Part shown: positions 8,230-16,909 of the stretch, piece by piece
Numbering within the stretch: position 1 is the stretch's first letter
How the letters are laid out: each line of letters opens with the position of its first letter
From: an uncultured Oscillibacter sp.
GTDB taxonomy: Bacteria > Bacillota > Clostridia > Oscillospirales > Oscillospiraceae
Length of the DNA: 53,153 nucleotides
Assembly (NCBI GenBank): GCA_910589315.1
Contig: CAJUTB010000019.1
Span: forward strand, 1-53,153
Direction of reading: 5' to 3'
Notes under the pieces: generated by a model
The model's database searches: none
Told to the model about the DNA's origin: nothing
The model's input: only the letters and a program-made list of their open reading frames with translations
Translations under genes and position numbers: made by a program

Positions 8230-9003
8230 TCAGCGGATGTCCACCCGCTCCACCGCGGTGCAGAGTCCGGTTTCGCTGTCCAGGCTGAAAATGGCGCACT
8301 GCATTTTACAGGGTCCTTCCGGGTATTTGTAGCGTCCCGGAAGCCCGCCCAAAAAGCCTTCCACCGACTGCCATGGCTCAATTCCCAAAACGGAGTGAAT
8401 GGGACCGGTCATCCCCAGGTCGGTGAGGTAGCCGGTGCCTTTGGGATAGATCTGCTCGTCAGCGGTGGGGACATGGGTATGGGTTCCCCAGAGAGCCGAC
8501 ACGCGGCCATCCAGATAATAGCCAAGGGCCAGTTTTTCGCTGGTGGCCTCGGCATGAAAATCCACCAGGGTAAATTGGGCGTTCCCCTCTTTCAGAAAGC
8601 GGTCTGCGACAGTGAAGGGGTTGTCTGCGTTCCAGGCGAGGCCGCAGCGGCCAATCAGGTTCAGGACGCGGATGGATACGCCGCCCAGGTCGAAGATTCC
8701 GCAGCCGTGCCCGGGCGCGCGGCCGGTATAGTTGGCGGGACGCAGAATCCAAGGGGTGTCGTCCAGAAAGTCGCTGATTTGAATTTTCCCAAAGGCGTGA
8801 TTGCCCAGCGTCACCACATCGGCCCCGGCGTCTCGGATGCGCTCGGCCTGGTCGCGGGTCAGGCCCACGCCGGAGGCGTTTTCGCCGTTCACGACGGTAA
8901 AGGAGATATTTTTCAGCTTTTGCACAGGCCGCAGGTTTTTTTCCAGGTGCCGCAGGCCGGGTTCGCCCACCACGTCGCCAACGGCCAGAATATAATACAG
9001 CAT
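8230..9003 (-). CDS. ymdB: YmdB-family metallophosphoesterase
   Basis: 257 residues, the usual YmdB length. The N-terminus YILAVGDVVGEPG carries the first metal aspartate. VNGENASGVGLT, VVTLGNHAF, DFHAEATSEK and GTHTHVPTADEQIYPKGTGYLTDLGMTGP follow, the last being diagnostic for YmdB. The B. subtilis protein is a 2',3'-cyclic nucleotide phosphodiesterase that affects biofilm, motility and sporulation; the activity here is inferred. GAGG lies 8 bases upstream. It is the first gene of an operon with ybaK and the sbcD-like gene. Confidence 0.9.
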   Translation of the reverse strand: MLYYILAVGDVVGEPGLRHLEKNLRPVQKLKNISFTVVNGENASGVGLTRDQAERIRDAGADVVTLGNHAFGKIQISDFLDDTPWILRPANYTGRAPGHGCGIFDLGGVSIRVLNLIGRCGLAWNADNPFTVADRFLKEGNAQFTLVDFHAEATSEKLALGYYLDGRVSALWGTHTHVPTADEQIYPKGTGYLTDLGMTGPIHSVLGIEPWQSVEGFLGGLPGRYKYPEGPCKMQCAIFSLDSETGLCTAVERVDIR

Positions 9004-9046
9004 GGCGGTTTCCTCGTTTTCCTCTGAATTTGATTACGTGTCGAAT

Positions 9047-9075
9047 AGTATACCAAAAAACCGCACGATTTGCAA
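9047..9075 (-). promoter_or_regulatory. promoter of the ymdB operon
   Basis: TTGCAA (9075-9070) and TATACT (9052-9047) are separated by 17 bases, 44 bases upstream of ymdB. The remaining gap up to 9259 shows nothing else convincing. Confidence 0.7.
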
Positions 9076-9259
9076 CCGTTCCGCCGGGGCGTCCCGTTTT
9101 TTGAGAAGGATGCAGCCGGTTGGAAATGAGGCGGAGGTCAAAGAAAGGGCGGTTTACGACGGCGTTTCCTCCATATATGCCCCGGAGGTTATCCCCCGCC
9201 GAACATAGAATACGGAAGATAAACTCTGCTTTCGTTTTATCAGAAGAAATCTGAAAAAG

Positions 9260-9285
9260 CCGCTGTTTCCAATCGGAAACAGCGG
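9260..9285 (-). terminator. terminator after the FMN-lipoprotein gene
   Basis: CCGCTGTTTCC / GGAAACAGCGG forms an 11-bp stem with a 4-base loop, followed on the minus strand by CTTTTTC. It closes the chemoreceptor-lipoprotein operon. Confidence 0.85.
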
Positions 9286-9295
9286 ACTTTTACGC

Positions 9296-9736
9296 TCAAT
9301 GCGCCGTGTCGACAATCGCTATGCTGGAATCTCCCTTGCGGGCCTGCTCCAGCACTGCTTCCGCCAGCTTCTGGAAGGACCCCCAGGAGGAGGTGGCCCC
9401 CGTCAGGGCGTCAATGTCCCCTTTTCCCTGGCCTTCTAAAAACTGTCCGGCGTAATTACGGGTGTATTCGTTGGGATACGTGCCGTTGGAATGCAGCATA
9501 TTCTGCATATAGGCGTTATCCCAGCTCTTGATGAATCCGCTGGCGTTTTCCGCATTGTATTCCACGGAAATAAGGCTTCCGCCTTTCACAAGAATCGTGA
9601 TGTATTCCTTCCAGCCGTGGCTGAACTCGGCGGCCTGGGCGGTGTAGTATCCGTCCTGAATCGTTGATTCGCCGCCGCAGGCTGTCAGGGCGGCCAGCAG
9701 CAAAACCGCGGCGGCCAAAGATAAAATGCGTTTCAT
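9296..9736 (-). CDS. FMN-binding-domain lipoprotein
   Basis: A 146-residue lipoprotein: an N-terminal signal with the lipobox LTAC (Cys20), then an FMN_bind domain ending in D109-ALTGATSSW. The TGAT(S/T) sequence is the site where ApbE-type transferases covalently attach FMN, probably to Thr115. It would therefore be a membrane-anchored extracellular flavoprotein. Its ATG overlaps the chemoreceptor stop as ATGA, and GGGAGGG within the receptor gene provides the ribosome binding site, so the two are translationally coupled. Extracellular redox sensing or electron transfer linked to the receptor is inference. No apbE is in the window. Confidence 0.85.
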   Translation of the reverse strand: MKRILSLAAAVLLLAALTACGGESTIQDGYYTAQAAEFSHGWKEYITILVKGGSLISVEYNAENASGFIKSWDNAYMQNMLHSNGTYPNEYTRNYAGQFLEGQGKGDIDALTGATSSWGSFQKLAEAVLEQARKGDSSIAIVDTAH

Positions 9737-11757
9737 CGTCTGCCCTCCCGCTTCAATGTGAATTTTTCCACCCGCATCTGAAGGGCCTCTGCTTCTCTTG
9801 CCAGCAGGCCGCTGGCCTGCTCGGTCTCCCCGGCGTTCTTCAGATTCCGGTCGGCAATGGTGGAAATGGTTTCGATGCGTTCTTCCATGACGGACAACGC
9901 GCTTTCCTGGCCCTGGATCGCCTCCGCCAGCTGGTCGGAAATCGCGCTGATTTGATTGGAGACTGCGGAAATGGCTTCCAGGGAAACGGCGGTGTCCGCC
10001 GTCAGTTCCACGCCGGTTTGAATCCTGGACCGGGTACCCTCCACCACCTTCGTCGCGCTTTGGGCTGCTTCTGCGCTGCGGTAGGCAAGTCGCCGGACCT
10101 CCTCCGCCACAACGGCAAACCCTTTTCCGGCGTTTCCGGCCCGCGCCGCTTCCACCGAGGCGTTAATGGCCAGGATGCCGGTCTGGAACGCAATGTCTTC
10201 AATGGCCTTGGCAATCTGGGTGATTTCCTGCGCGTTGGCGTGAATGTCGTCCATCGCGCTGGAAAGAGCCGTCATATGCGTGTTGGCCTCCTGAATCCGC
10301 TGGACGATCTCCGCCGTCTTGCACCGGGTCTGTCCGCTGCTCTCGGTCACGTTGAACAGCTGCTCTTTCACGCGGGAGACTTCCTGAACCAAAGCCTCTG
10401 TGGATTGATTCTGTTCCAGCGACGCGCCGTGCAGCTGGACGGACTGGCTGTTCAGCTCCTCGGACATCTGCGCCAGGCGGACGGCGGCGTCCCGGAAGCC
10501 TTGAATGGTCTCGTTCATCGAATGAAGAATCGCGTGAAGGCTTGTGCGAATCCGGGCGAAATCACCCTTGTACTCCACCTGCGGCTCCGCTTGCAGATTG
10601 CCGTCCACAACTTGCGTCAGCACCTGCTGAATGTCCGATATGTAACGGTTCATACTCTCTACCGTGAGACGCAGCGTCTGGGCCAGAACCTCCAGCTCGT
10701 CTCCTGAGCGGACCTGTGCCGTTTCGGTGTGAAGGTCGCCGTCGGAGAGGGCCACCATTCGTCCGGTTACGCTCACCACCGGGCGGGAGATGGACCGGGC
10801 CAGGCGCAAAACCAGCAGGAGCGAAATCACCAGCACAACCAGCGTTGAAAGGATTGCCGTCAGCATCGCGGCGTTGATAATGGACGCATAGTCCGCCTTT
10901 GGGACCTGGATCACCAGAGACCACTGGGTCCCTCGAATGGGAGAGAACGCGGCCAGCATGGTTTCGCCGTTGGCGGAGAATTCTGCGGAGCCAGTCTCGT
11001 CGCTGACCACGCGGTTTATGGTGTCCTGATTTCCGCCGATGAGCTGGGACAATGTCATTCCCGACAGGACCAGAGACTGGTCCGGGTGGCCGGTGACGGC
11101 GCCTTCCTGATTCACCATGCAGGCTGTGCTGTGCCGGCCCAGGTTGATGCTGCTGATCACATCGTTGACGACATCGTATTTATAAACCCCGACCACATAC
11201 AGGGCGGTTTCCCCGTTCTCCTTCACCGGCATTCCCATTGTAATGCCCAGTCGGCCCTGAAAGATGGTGGAGGAATCGGTGGTGAGATTGTCGGTTTCCT
11301 GAAGGAGCGCGAAAAAGTGGTTGTCCAGATTTTCCGGCGCGCCGTCAATGCCCTGAATCAAACGGCCGTCCAGACCGTAGAGGGCGATGGTGTGCAGCTC
11401 ATATACCTCGGCGGCTTCGGCCAGCACGCTGCTGCGGTTTGCCCGAAGGGTCTGGACATTCACCGTTCCGGTTTCCCCGGCGGCGGCATCCGGACTCATG
11501 CGGGGGTCCCCCGCAATGGTCATCATTCGATCCGCCAACATATGGATGTTTGCCTCTACGGTTTTTGACGACTGCCGGGCCATGGGCTGCAAGCTGTCCA
11601 GCAGGATACTGTTTGCCAGCCACTGCATCGCGCCCGCCATGATTGCGCAGCATACGATCACCACCGCCAGAATGTTGAGGATGGTACGCCGCAATATCCT
11701 TCGGTTCAGACTGCCTTTTCGCTCCCGGCCTGGGGAGTCCGCTCTTTTCCGGGCCAC
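9733..11757 (-). CDS. methyl-accepting chemotaxis protein with dCache-type sensor
   Basis: A 674-residue chemoreceptor. It has a basic N-terminus, TM1 near 23-46 (ILNILAVVIVCCAIMAGAM), an extracellular region of about 240 residues resembling dCache, TM2 near 295-318 (LSTLVVLVISLLLVLRLA), HAMP, and a long coiled-coil signalling domain. Its hairpin tip is AFQTGILAINASVEAARAG followed by KGFAVVAEEVRRLA, which should bind CheA/CheW. The GTG at 11757 is chosen because GAGAGG lies just upstream and the preceding in-frame extension (to 11832) has no start signal. It is translationally coupled to the FMN lipoprotein that follows, a candidate periplasmic-type ligand presenter for it. An alternative tip residue pattern (ILAINAS for ILALNAA) is minor. 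Confidence 0.9.
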   Translation of the reverse strand: MARKRADSPGRERKGSLNRRILRRTILNILAVVIVCCAIMAGAMQWLANSILLDSLQPMARQSSKTVEANIHMLADRMMTIAGDPRMSPDAAAGETGTVNVQTLRANRSSVLAEAAEVYELHTIALYGLDGRLIQGIDGAPENLDNHFFALLQETDNLTTDSSTIFQGRLGITMGMPVKENGETALYVVGVYKYDVVNDVISSINLGRHSTACMVNQEGAVTGHPDQSLVLSGMTLSQLIGGNQDTINRVVSDETGSAEFSANGETMLAAFSPIRGTQWSLVIQVPKADYASIINAAMLTAILSTLVVLVISLLLVLRLARSISRPVVSVTGRMVALSDGDLHTETAQVRSGDELEVLAQTLRLTVESMNRYISDIQQVLTQVVDGNLQAEPQVEYKGDFARIRTSLHAILHSMNETIQGFRDAAVRLAQMSEELNSQSVQLHGASLEQNQSTEALVQEVSRVKEQLFNVTESSGQTRCKTAEIVQRIQEANTHMTALSSAMDDIHANAQEITQIAKAIEDIAFQTGILAINASVEAARAGNAGKGFAVVAEEVRRLAYRSAEAAQSATKVVEGTRSRIQTGVELTADTAVSLEAISAVSNQISAISDQLAEAIQGQESALSVMEERIETISTIADRNLKNAGETEQASGLLAREAEALQMRVEKFTLKREGRR

Positions 11758-11874
11758 GTTCCCTCTCTCCTTCTTCAATAAATATTTTTTGGGACATAGC
11801 AAAACCCTGCCCGTTCCACCGGCAAATTCCAAATGGATTTGCCCGCAGACGGCGAACAGGAAATATCAATTCCC

Positions 11875-11883
11875 AGTATAACA
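11875..11883 (-). promoter_or_regulatory. extended -10 promoter of the chemoreceptor operon
   Basis: TGTTATACT on the minus strand has an extended TGn motif before TATACT, about 118 bases upstream of the GTG. No good -35 box is visible. Confidence 0.4.
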
Positions 11884-11977
11884 CATTCCTTGCGGAAAAG
11901 AAAGCATTTTTTGCATGACTTTTCCTGTAAGTTCAAAGGATGCCCGCGCCGCTGCCCAGCCGGGCCGCAGACCGGGC

Positions 11978-12011
11978 AAAAGCCCGGAAATCCACAGATT
12001 TCCGGGCTTTT
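11978..12011 (-). terminator. terminator after the solute-binding lipoprotein gene
   Basis: A 15-bp perfect stem, AAAAGCCCGGAAATC and its complement, with a 4-base loop and TTTT at the end. It separates the kinase operon from the chemoreceptor operon. Confidence 0.8.
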
Positions 12012-12055
12012 GGGCTCGTTTTTCCATGACTTGCGCCGCCGCTTCGCCGGGACGG

Positions 12056-13372
12056 TCACTGGCCCTGCGTTGCGTCCTGCAATTCGTCAAAAATAGCCAT
12101 GCACGCGTCCACCGTCGCGCCGTTGAGCAGTTCCCGCACAATCAGGCAGGTGTTGCCCCATTGTTCCAGCTTCATTCCCGCATTGGAACCCAGCACGTAG
12201 ACGCCTTCTTCGATCCGGTCGTTGAGGGGAGTCAGGGCGGGAACGCAGTCCACCTTCACATTTTTCGAGGGAGAGATCACCCGGTTGGTTTCCGAGTAAA
12301 CCTGAAGGGCTTCGTCGGAGGTGATAATCTCTAAAACCTTTGCCGCGTCCTCCCGGTGCTCCGAGCCGGCGCCAACGCCAAACCCGGTTACGGAGATAAC
12401 CGGCATGGCTCCCAAGCTGCTGGGGAAGCCGATGACCTTCATTTCAAAGTCCGTTTTTCCATAGGCGGTATCGGTGTTGGCCGCGCCCCAGTAGGCCATG
12501 ACAATCGGAGTTTTCTGGGCCAGGAAATCCGGACGCTCCGCCTCAATGGCCTCGCTGACCGATGCCTTTTCCGCGTCGATATAGCCGCGGTCGATCAGTT
12601 CTTTCAGGAACGCAAAACCAGGGCGCATATAGTCGCTGTACCGCGCTTCCCCGCTGTTCAGCGCGGCAATCTCCGCCTCGGTATTTCCGCCGTTGTACAA
12701 GTCCGCGTAAGCCTGGGCGAAAACAAAGGTCTCCAGCCACCAGCGGTTTGCGCCGATGGGCGTTTCGATGCCGTTTTCCTGAAACACGCGGCAGCACTCC
12801 AGAAATTCCTCCGGCGTCTGGGGCAGCTCCAGATCGTATTGGTCAAACATATCCTGGTTCACGAACAGCCCGTAGGCAACCACCTCCTGGGGAATCGCCA
12901 CCAGCTTTCCGTCCACGGTGTTGGCGGTGCGGATAATCTCCCGCAGGTTTTTCGCGCTTTCCAGCCCTGAGAGGTCCATCAGCTTTCCCTCCGCCGCCAG
13001 GGCCAAAATGGTGTCCGGGTTCAGCAGGTATATATCGTCCATATCGTTGCGCGCCCGGTCCAGGGTCACTTCATCATACGTTTTGTCCTGATAGCTTTCC
13101 GCGGTGTAGGTTCGGTAAACCATGGTCACGCCCAGTTCTTTTTCCGCCATTGCTATGGTGAGATCACAGGCGTTTCTGGCTACATTTTCCGCATCGGGGT
13201 CCGTTTTCTCCATCGGGCTGAACAGGTTGACCACCCGTTCCTCCTCATCTTTCGGGGGAAGAACATTCGGAGAAGAGCCGTTTTTGCCGCAGGACGCCAG
13301 CGGCAGAAGCATCAAGCCCGCCAGACAGGCGGCCGCCCATCTCCGAACCTTCTTATAATTCGGTTCTCTCAT
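12056..13372 (-). CDS. family 1 extracellular solute-binding lipoprotein
   Basis: 438 residues with a lipobox ASC near residue 28 (LPLASCGKNG) and a bilobal solute-binding fold of the sugar-binding family 1 type: MDDIYLLNPDTILALAAEGKLMDLS, KLVAIPQEVVAYGLFVNQDMFDQYDLELPQTPEEFLE, and a C-terminal region with DEALQVYSETNRVISP. No permease or ATPase genes accompany it. Instead its ATG overlaps the stop of a hybrid histidine kinase as ATGA, so it probably delivers ligand to that sensor, as ChvE-like or YesO-like proteins do elsewhere (inference). The ligand is unknown. Confidence 0.85.
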   Translation of the reverse strand: MREPNYKKVRRWAAACLAGLMLLPLASCGKNGSSPNVLPPKDEEERVVNLFSPMEKTDPDAENVARNACDLTIAMAEKELGVTMVYRTYTAESYQDKTYDEVTLDRARNDMDDIYLLNPDTILALAAEGKLMDLSGLESAKNLREIIRTANTVDGKLVAIPQEVVAYGLFVNQDMFDQYDLELPQTPEEFLECCRVFQENGIETPIGANRWWLETFVFAQAYADLYNGGNTEAEIAALNSGEARYSDYMRPGFAFLKELIDRGYIDAEKASVSEAIEAERPDFLAQKTPIVMAYWGAANTDTAYGKTDFEMKVIGFPSSLGAMPVISVTGFGVGAGSEHREDAAKVLEIITSDEALQVYSETNRVISPSKNVKVDCVPALTPLNDRIEEGVYVLGSNAGMKLEQWGNTCLIVRELLNGATVDACMAIFDELQDATQGQ

Positions 13373-15930
13373 AAGGATTCCTTTCGCCTCACATAATGTT
13401 TGATTACTTTTTTCAGCAATTCCATGTCCAGCGGTTTTGCGACATGGGCATTCATGCCGGCGTCCAGCGCAGCTTTCTCATCTTCCGCAAATGCATTGGC
13501 AGTCATCGCAATAATCGGGATGCGCTTCGCATCCTCCCGCTCCAGGGCGCGAACCACCCGGGCGGCCTCGTGCCCGTTCATCACCGGCATTTGCACATCC
13601 ATCAAAATCGCGTCGAATTCTCCCTCCGCTGACTGCTGGAAGCGTTCCACCGCCAGGAGGCCGTTTTCCACGATCTCGCAGAATGCGCCCTCCACATCCA
13701 GAAGCTCCGTTAAGATTTCCGCGTTGATTTCGTTGTCCTCCGCCGCCAGGAACCGCAGCCCTTCCAGACTGCTTTCCTCGGGTTCCAGGAAAATCTCCTG
13801 GCCGGGCTTCGCCCAGATTTCCTCAATCTTTTCCTGAAACGCGGAGACAAAAAACGGTTTTGTCAAAACGGCGGTGCGCTTGATGGAAAGCGCGTCCTGC
13901 AAGCCCGCCGCGCCGGAGTCCGCCAGGAGCAGGATCGGAACGGCATCCGGAAGGGCTTCCCGCAGCGTACTTGCCGCTGGGATACCGTGGGTATCCCAGT
14001 CCAGCAAAGCCAGCTGGTATTCGGTTCCAGCTTCAATCCGCGCCGCCGCTTCTTCCACGTCTGAGAGGATATCCAGATGGACGCCGGTGTCATGCATCAA
14101 CGCCTGGATGTTTCCGCGGCTCTCCGCGTCTCCATCCACGGCCAGAATCCGGGAGATTCCCCATTGTTCCCAGAGCTGCCGTCCGGCCTGCCCCTCCAGA
14201 ATACGAAGTTCCAGCTCCACCCGGAACAGCGAGCCGCGATTTACCTCGCTGAAAACCTCGATGGTTCCGCCCATGAGCTCAACGATGCTCTTGGTAATCG
14301 CCATGCCAAGCCCCGTGCCCTGTACTTTGTTGGTCGTACTGTTTTCCGCACGGGTGAAGGCGTCGAAAATGGTTTCCAAATACTCCGGCGTCATACCGTA
14401 GCCGGTGTCCTCAACTTCAATGCGGATATGTTCATATTGGCTGGAACGCTGCTTCAGGCCAATGATGCGGAACCAGATCTGTCCGCCCTCCGGCGTATAT
14501 TTCACCGCGTTGGAGAGGAGGTTGATGAGAATTTGGTTGATCCGCGTCTCGTCGCCCACCAGGTATTCGTGCCGGACGCCGGTGACTTCCAGATGAAATG
14601 CCTGGGACCGGCTTTCCGCCATTGGCTGAATAATGGCATCCACGGAAGAAATCACATCGTTCAGCGCGAATTTCTCGAAATTGAGCACCACTTTTCCGCT
14701 CTCGATTTTGGAAACGTCCAGAATGTCGTTGATCAGGCTCAGAAGGTGCTGTCCGGAGGACATGATTTTCCTGGTGTATTCCCGCACCTTGAGCGGATTT
14801 TCCGCCTCTTTGCCCAGAAGGGTTGCAAAGCCCAGAACGGCATTCATTGGCGTCCGGATATCGTGGGACATATTGGAAAGGAATGTAGTTTTGGACTCGC
14901 TGGCGATCTGGGCGGCTTGCAGGGCCTCCGCCAGCTGCTGGCTGTGGAGTTTCCGTTCTTCTTCCCGCTCTCTGCGAATTTTATCCTGCTGCCTCCAGTT
15001 GAGGTAATACAGCAAAATGCAGATCAAAAACGCGGTCAGCATGGACGCCACAACGATCAGAATATTTTGATTGACGGTCCGGCCCTCCTGCTGGATGGCC
15101 TCGACCGGCACATAACCCACCAGAAAAACGGTCCCGTCATTGACTGCCCACATATAGTTCAGGGCCTGCACTTCCCGGATATCGTGGTAAAATAAGATGT
15201 TTGTTCCGTTTTTCAGGCAGTTCTGCACCTCGGTCCGGATTTCCGGGTCCTGGATATTGTTTGCCCGGTAAAAGTCATCCAGATTCAGGTGGCCCGCGCT
15301 CCGCTGTCCCATTCCCTTGGGCTTCAGAACAAACCGCTCGCTCTCTGCGTCCATCACGTAAAGGGACGCCTGCTTGTTGTAAAATCCGTTGGGGAGAGAG
15401 GCGTCGATGGAGTCGTAGACATATTCGCCATACAGCGTTCCTAAAACCTCTCCGTTCTGCTCAACGGGACATTTGATGGTATAGGACCACGCGCCCATAT
15501 AATTCACATAGGACTGGGAAACCGGCAGATCCAGGACGCTTCCGCCTGCGGAGAAGTCCAGGTCCTCCTCAGTAAAGGGTTCTCCGGTGCTGGAAATGCC
15601 TGCGGTCTCCCCGGCTAAAATCAGCGACATTTTCGCCATCGTTTGGTTTCTCTCGTAGGCGCGGACATAGGATTCCGGGTCCTCCACGCGCGCAACCTCC
15701 CGGGCAATCAGCCGCTGGAATTCCGCCTGGCTCCGCAGAATCGCCTCAATGGTACACTGGAGCAGGTCCAGACTTTCGCTTAGGTTTTGGATGGCGGCCG
15801 CAGACATTTCCTCTGATATTTTCCGCGAAACTGTGGTGACAACCGTCCCCAAAATGCAAAAAACCAACACAATGGAGAGAAGAAGGGACGGCCCTTTCGA
15901 CATGACCCGTTTGTCTGGCTTCTTTTTCAT
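13369..15930 (-). CDS. hybrid histidine kinase with dCache-like sensor and two receiver domains
   Basis: 853 residues. TM1 near 12-32, an extracellular region to about 300 resembling dCache, TM2 (ILIVVASMLTAFLICILLYYLNW), a coiled coil, then HisKA with SHDIRTP (His356) and an HATPase domain (NLLSNAVKYTPEGG, DTGYGM, GTGLGMAI). A first receiver domain is divergent (LLDWDTHG, Asp644) and the second is canonical (AAEDNEIN, LMDVQMPVMNG with Asp778, and the KPLD lysine). No output domain or separate response regulator is adjacent, so the terminal target is unknown. The start at 15930 has GGAG 7 bases upstream; the ATG at 16005 has none. It is the first gene of an operon with the solute-binding lipoprotein, coupled by ATGA. 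Confidence 0.9.
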   Translation of the reverse strand: MKKKPDKRVMSKGPSLLLSIVLVFCILGTVVTTVSRKISEEMSAAAIQNLSESLDLLQCTIEAILRSQAEFQRLIAREVARVEDPESYVRAYERNQTMAKMSLILAGETAGISSTGEPFTEEDLDFSAGGSVLDLPVSQSYVNYMGAWSYTIKCPVEQNGEVLGTLYGEYVYDSIDASLPNGFYNKQASLYVMDAESERFVLKPKGMGQRSAGHLNLDDFYRANNIQDPEIRTEVQNCLKNGTNILFYHDIREVQALNYMWAVNDGTVFLVGYVPVEAIQQEGRTVNQNILIVVASMLTAFLICILLYYLNWRQQDKIRREREEERKLHSQQLAEALQAAQIASESKTTFLSNMSHDIRTPMNAVLGFATLLGKEAENPLKVREYTRKIMSSGQHLLSLINDILDVSKIESGKVVLNFEKFALNDVISSVDAIIQPMAESRSQAFHLEVTGVRHEYLVGDETRINQILINLLSNAVKYTPEGGQIWFRIIGLKQRSSQYEHIRIEVEDTGYGMTPEYLETIFDAFTRAENSTTNKVQGTGLGMAITKSIVELMGGTIEVFSEVNRGSLFRVELELRILEGQAGRQLWEQWGISRILAVDGDAESRGNIQALMHDTGVHLDILSDVEEAAARIEAGTEYQLALLDWDTHGIPAASTLREALPDAVPILLLADSGAAGLQDALSIKRTAVLTKPFFVSAFQEKIEEIWAKPGQEIFLEPEESSLEGLRFLAAEDNEINAEILTELLDVEGAFCEIVENGLLAVERFQQSAEGEFDAILMDVQMPVMNGHEAARVVRALEREDAKRIPIIAMTANAFAEDEKAALDAGMNAHVAKPLDMELLKKVIKHYVRRKESL

Positions 15931-16034
15931 CGTCAATCTCCATTCCGGCGTATGGGAAACCCGCGCCCGGTTCCGTTTGAACCGTCGCAGTTCCCGCCGT
16001 GTCATGTAAGATAGGACACTAAAATATCACATTC

Positions 16035-16064
16035 ATTATACCATTTTCTAGGTTTTATTGTCAA
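16035..16064 (-). promoter_or_regulatory. promoter of the kinase-lipoprotein operon
   Basis: Consensus TTGACA (16064-16059) and TATAAT (16040-16035) with 18 bases between, leaving a leader of about 100 bases before the kinase start. Confidence 0.8.
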
Positions 16065-16334
16065 TAGCAAGCAAATTGCCGTCCGTCTGCTGAACAAGAG
16101 ATTTTCTTCCAGAGATATCCAAAAGCAGGCCCCCGCGGGTCAGCGGGGCAGGGGAGGCGTCCAGCCGGTTTGGACACAGGCGGCGGCGTCTGTATGTTAC
16201 ACAAAACGGCACATCATGCATGTACTATATATTGTATGCATAACAATTTCTCTTCGACATACAGAATTTTCTGCGCCGTGTTTTGTGCAGCTTCTTAATT
16301 TTGCTTTTATGAATACTGGAGCGCTGGGATTCCC

Positions 16335-16363
16335 TCGACACACTGAGAAAGATATGTTATAAA
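16335..16363 (+). promoter_or_regulatory. promoter ahead of the decayed chemoreceptor gene
   Basis: TCGACA (16335-16340) and TATAAA (16358-16363) are separated by 17 bases, and the -10 is preceded by TGT (extended -10). It lies about 135 bases upstream of the pseudogene. Between the kinase promoter at 16064 and here I see no gene. Confidence 0.5.
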
Positions 16364-16497
16364 AACGGCCGTTATTTACGATATTTCCCGCGGTGTCCTG
16401 TGAAGGCTCCAGCGCAGATTTCCGCTCTCCCAGAGACGGCTGAGTCAGCATGGAAATACGATTTCTGGGAAATGTTTTTTTGGTGGAGGAGATGGCT

Positions 16498-16904
16498 GTG
16501 AGATTCCTTACATACAAAAACTTGCTAGGTGAATCGGGATCATTACAACTGAAATCACCTTGGCCGGGATGCTGCTGCTTTGGGTGGTCGTGTCAACCGA
16601 CGCGGCTTCCGTGGTCAAAAGCAACATCACGAACCAGATGACCAACGCCCTGGAAACCCGCGCCGCGATTCTGAACGAATACATATTTCTGAATGTGGAA
16701 AACGGCGTGTATCTTTATCACGAAGACGACGCGCTTTTGAACACGAAAACCGCCAACGCCGGCTATCAGGAGATCCTCCGGCGCGTCCAGGCGGACGGCG
16801 GCGCGGAATCCACAAACCATGCCGGTTTCGCATTGAATAAAAATCAAATAAAATACACGGAAGGGCGGAGAACGTTCAGTCCTCCGCCCTTGTTTCCGGG
16901 CTAA
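16498..16904 (+). pseudogene. remnant of a methyl-accepting chemotaxis protein gene
   Basis: A GTG at 16498 has GGAGG 8 bases upstream and begins MRFLTYKNL. The frame is then lost near 16526-16533, and an in-frame TGA at 16530 interrupts the second frame, which continues IGIITTEITLAGMLLLW with VVVSTDAASVVKSNITNQM after it. That is a typical chemoreceptor TM1 with the start of a dCache domain. The next piece (NGVYLYHEDDALLNTKT, GYQEILRRVQADGG) resembles the distal dCache subdomain, so about 150 residues appear deleted internally. It then ends at 16904 without HAMP or signalling domain. It has a promoter upstream and a hairpin downstream, so transcription may persist. The reading as a receptor remnant is from motif similarity only. 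Confidence 0.6.
16861..16891. terminator. hairpin between the pseudogene and the second chemoreceptor gene
   Basis: AAGGGCGGAG / CTCCGCCCTT with an 11-base loop lies between convergent units. On the plus strand it is followed by TGTTTC and on the minus strand by CCGTGTATTTTA, so it is a likely bidirectional terminator. Confidence 0.55.
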
Positions 16905-16909
16905 ACCGG

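Noticed and set aside
16197..16517. A 106-codon minus-strand frame between the kinase operon and the pseudogene
   Set aside because: No ribosome binding site and no recognisable protein character; it overlaps the pseudogene's promoter region.
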